DNA from: Nocardioides currus
GTDB taxonomy: Bacteria > Actinomycetota > Actinomycetes > Propionibacteriales > Nocardioidaceae
Reading direction: 5' to 3'
DNA: 64,000 nt
Assembly: GCF_003057875.1 (NCBI RefSeq)
Contig: NZ_PYXZ01000002.1
Coordinates: 310,254-374,253, forward strand
The stretch's first letter is position 1. Each line of letters begins with the position of its first letter. Below, piece after piece: positions 63,013-64,000 of this stretch. The translations under genes and the position numbers were made by a program. The notes under the pieces were generated by a model, which was not told the origin of the DNA, did not search any database, and saw only the letters and a program-made list of their open reading frames with translations.

Positions 63013-63034
63013 TTAAGTACGAGACTCGAATTAA
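63013..63034. promoter_or_regulatory. Operator-like palindrome upstream of xylB
   Basis: The core CGAG-A-CTCG (63020-63028) is flanked by AT-rich arms TTAAGTA and AATTAA, giving an interrupted palindrome eight bases before the xylB GTG on the minus strand. ROK regulators commonly bind AT-rich interrupted palindromes. Its sequence differs from the xylF palindrome, so the two ROK proteins may have different sites. Confidence 0.6.
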
Positions 63035-63090
63035 AGTCAACCCGTCGCCCGGGACGACGCGCGCGCAGTGGTCTGACACCATGCCCCCTG

Positions 63091-63801
63091 ATGCGACGAG
63101 TCCTGGCCACCCGGTTCCTGGCCCCCGGCGCGCTGCTGCTCGCGGCTGCGCTGTCGGGCTGCGCGACCGACTCGACGGTGATCGCCGTGCTGGCCGCCGA
63201 CGACTCGGCGAGCGGCCGGCCGGTCCTCGACGTGGACCGCCTGCGCGAACGTGTCGACGCGATCTGCACCGGCTGCGAGGTCGAGGTGCTCGACGCGGCC
63301 GGCGACGCGGGGGAGCAGTCCGACCAGCTCGACCGGGCGCTCGCCGCCGGTGCCGACTTCGTGGTCCTCGACCCGGTCGACGTCGAGCAGGCCGAGGCGC
63401 TGGCCCAGCGGGCCGGCGACGTTCCGGTCCTGGCCTACGGCACCCTCGTGCCAGGAGCGGACTGGTTCGTCGGGCTGAGCCAGCAGCCGCCCGCCCCCGA
63501 CAGCGCCGGCAGCGACCTCGAGGCGGCGCGCGCCGTGATCTCGCGCGACCGGAAGAGCTTCACCCACGTCCCGGCCGCGGCGATGAGCGCGAAGGCCGCG
63601 GACGTCGTGGTCGGCGAGCTCGCCGACGAGCCGGTGGGCGAGGCTCAGGACGCGGAGGGCGTGCCGTCGTGGCTCTTCGAGCCCGTCGAGGTGACCGTCA
63701 ACGACCTCACCACCGTCCTGGTGGCGTCGGGTGCGATCACCCTGGCGGACCTGTGCGAGGGCGACACCGCGAAGCGCTGCACCAGGCTCGGGCTCGTCTG
63801 A
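63091..63801 (+). CDS. Shortened XylF-like lipoprotein
   Basis: The 236-residue product has a lipobox signal ending LSGCATDS. It then matches the first lobe of the XylF at 54728 (STVIAVLAADDS, EVEVLDAAGDAGEQSDQLDRA, AADFVVLDPVDVEQAEAL) and its C-terminal end (VPSWLFEPVEVTVNDL, DLCEGDTAKRCTRLGLV). About 150 central residues, most of the second lobe, are missing without a frameshift. It probably cannot close on sugar like a normal binding protein; a sensor or regulatory role is possible. It is divergent from xylB across the operator-like palindrome. An out-of-frame ATG lies ten bases upstream. Confidence 0.75.
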   Translation: MRRVLATRFLAPGALLLAAALSGCATDSTVIAVLAADDSASGRPVLDVDRLRERVDAICTGCEVEVLDAAGDAGEQSDQLDRALAAGADFVVLDPVDVEQAEALAQRAGDVPVLAYGTLVPGADWFVGLSQQPPAPDSAGSDLEAARAVISRDRKSFTHVPAAAMSAKAADVVVGELADEPVGEAQDAEGVPSWLFEPVEVTVNDLTTVLVASGAITLADLCEGDTAKRCTRLGLV

Positions 63802-63843
63802 TCCGTTCACCGCGAGGTCTGGGTCGACCTCCGCTACTGACCG

Positions 63844-64000
63844 TCAGGGCCGGCGGTGGTGCGGACGGCCGTACGTCGTCGTGCGCTCCACCACCGGACG
63901 GTCGATGCCCGCCCCGATCTCGACGAGCTCGGCCACCGTCTTGGCCGAGCCGTGCTTGCTGCCGGCCATCCGCGAGATCGTCTCCTCCATCAGCGTGCCC
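63844..64000 (-). CDS. 3' end of an unidentified gene (partial)
   Basis: The last 51 codons read on the minus strand, ending in TGA at 63844-63846. The residues include [32 protein letters not shown] and a His/Arg-rich tail [10 protein letters not shown] do not recognise a family from this fragment. It is likely coding, because the frame is open to the window edge with strong third-position GC bias. It is convergent with the XylF-like gene, with a 42-base gap. Confidence 0.5.
   Translation of the reverse strand, partial: GTLMEETISRMAGSKHGSAKTVAELVEIGAGIDRPVVERTTTYGRPHHRRP

Overview
The window comes from a high-GC actinobacterium, most likely a Nocardioides-like member of the Propionibacteriales. 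This is inferred from GC-rich codon use with many GTG starts, a mycothiol-dependent dehydrogenase, an F420-type oxidoreductase, a GroEL with a His-rich tail behind CIRCE operators, and gene order. The first 40 kb follow the mycobacterial order glmM - glmS - alr - tsaE - tsaB - rimI - groES - groEL1 - guaB2 - guaB3 - GMC oxidase - guaA, with insertions between blocks.

Region by region. 1-4.5 kb: end of rpsI, glmM, a double-GNAT protein, a DUF559 (Vsr-like) gene bounded by a 21-bp direct repeat that is half of a palindrome, and coaA. 4.6-13.1 kb: amino-sugar and cell-wall genes and housekeeping (glmS, acpS, a LysM protein, nnr, alr, a hydrolase), then the t6A genes as a GNAT-TsaE fusion, tsaB and rimI, without tsaD. 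13-22.9 kb: an insertion relative to the mycobacterial order, with a WXG100-like pair (one partner carrying a very long Thr-Pro repeat), a DUF3558-like lipoprotein, mycothiol-dependent formaldehyde oxidation (mscR plus a metallo-beta-lactamase-fold protein), an F420-type oxidoreductase, a GH3 lipoprotein and a methyltransferase. 23-25 kb: groES-groEL with two CIRCE-type operators and an intercistronic hairpin. 25-39.4 kb: a GT-C-like membrane protein, an ACT-GNAT fusion, guaB, a secreted metzincin, guaB3, a pseudouridine synthase, an aldehyde dehydrogenase/GMC oxidoreductase pair, a probable 6C-type small RNA, and guaA.

39.4-41.4 kb is an ECF sigma factor, an RskA-like anti-sigma factor and a secreted fasciclin protein in one operon, the same combination as mycobacterial SigK-RskA-MPT70/83. 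41.5-54.6 kb is a long purine-catabolic block: a sodium/solute symporter with a small membrane protein, a DUF6986 protein, uricase, OHCU decarboxylase, HIU hydrolase, allantoinase, ureidoglycine aminohydrolase, xanthine dehydrogenase (FeS-FAD fusion, Mo subunit, XdhC) and guanine deaminase. Together these convert guanine through urate and allantoin to ureido compounds; no allantoate hydrolase is present here.

54.6-63.8 kb is a xylose region: xylF, a single-cassette xylG, xylH and a ROK regulator on the plus strand; a second ROK regulator, xylA and xylB on the minus strand; and a shortened XylF-like lipoprotein. Each arm starts at its own palindromic, operator-like sequence. The last 157 bases hold the 3' end of an unidentified minus-strand gene. 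A recurring signal is a -10-like TAnnnT hexamer 6-7 bases before the start codon, which suggests many leaderless transcripts.
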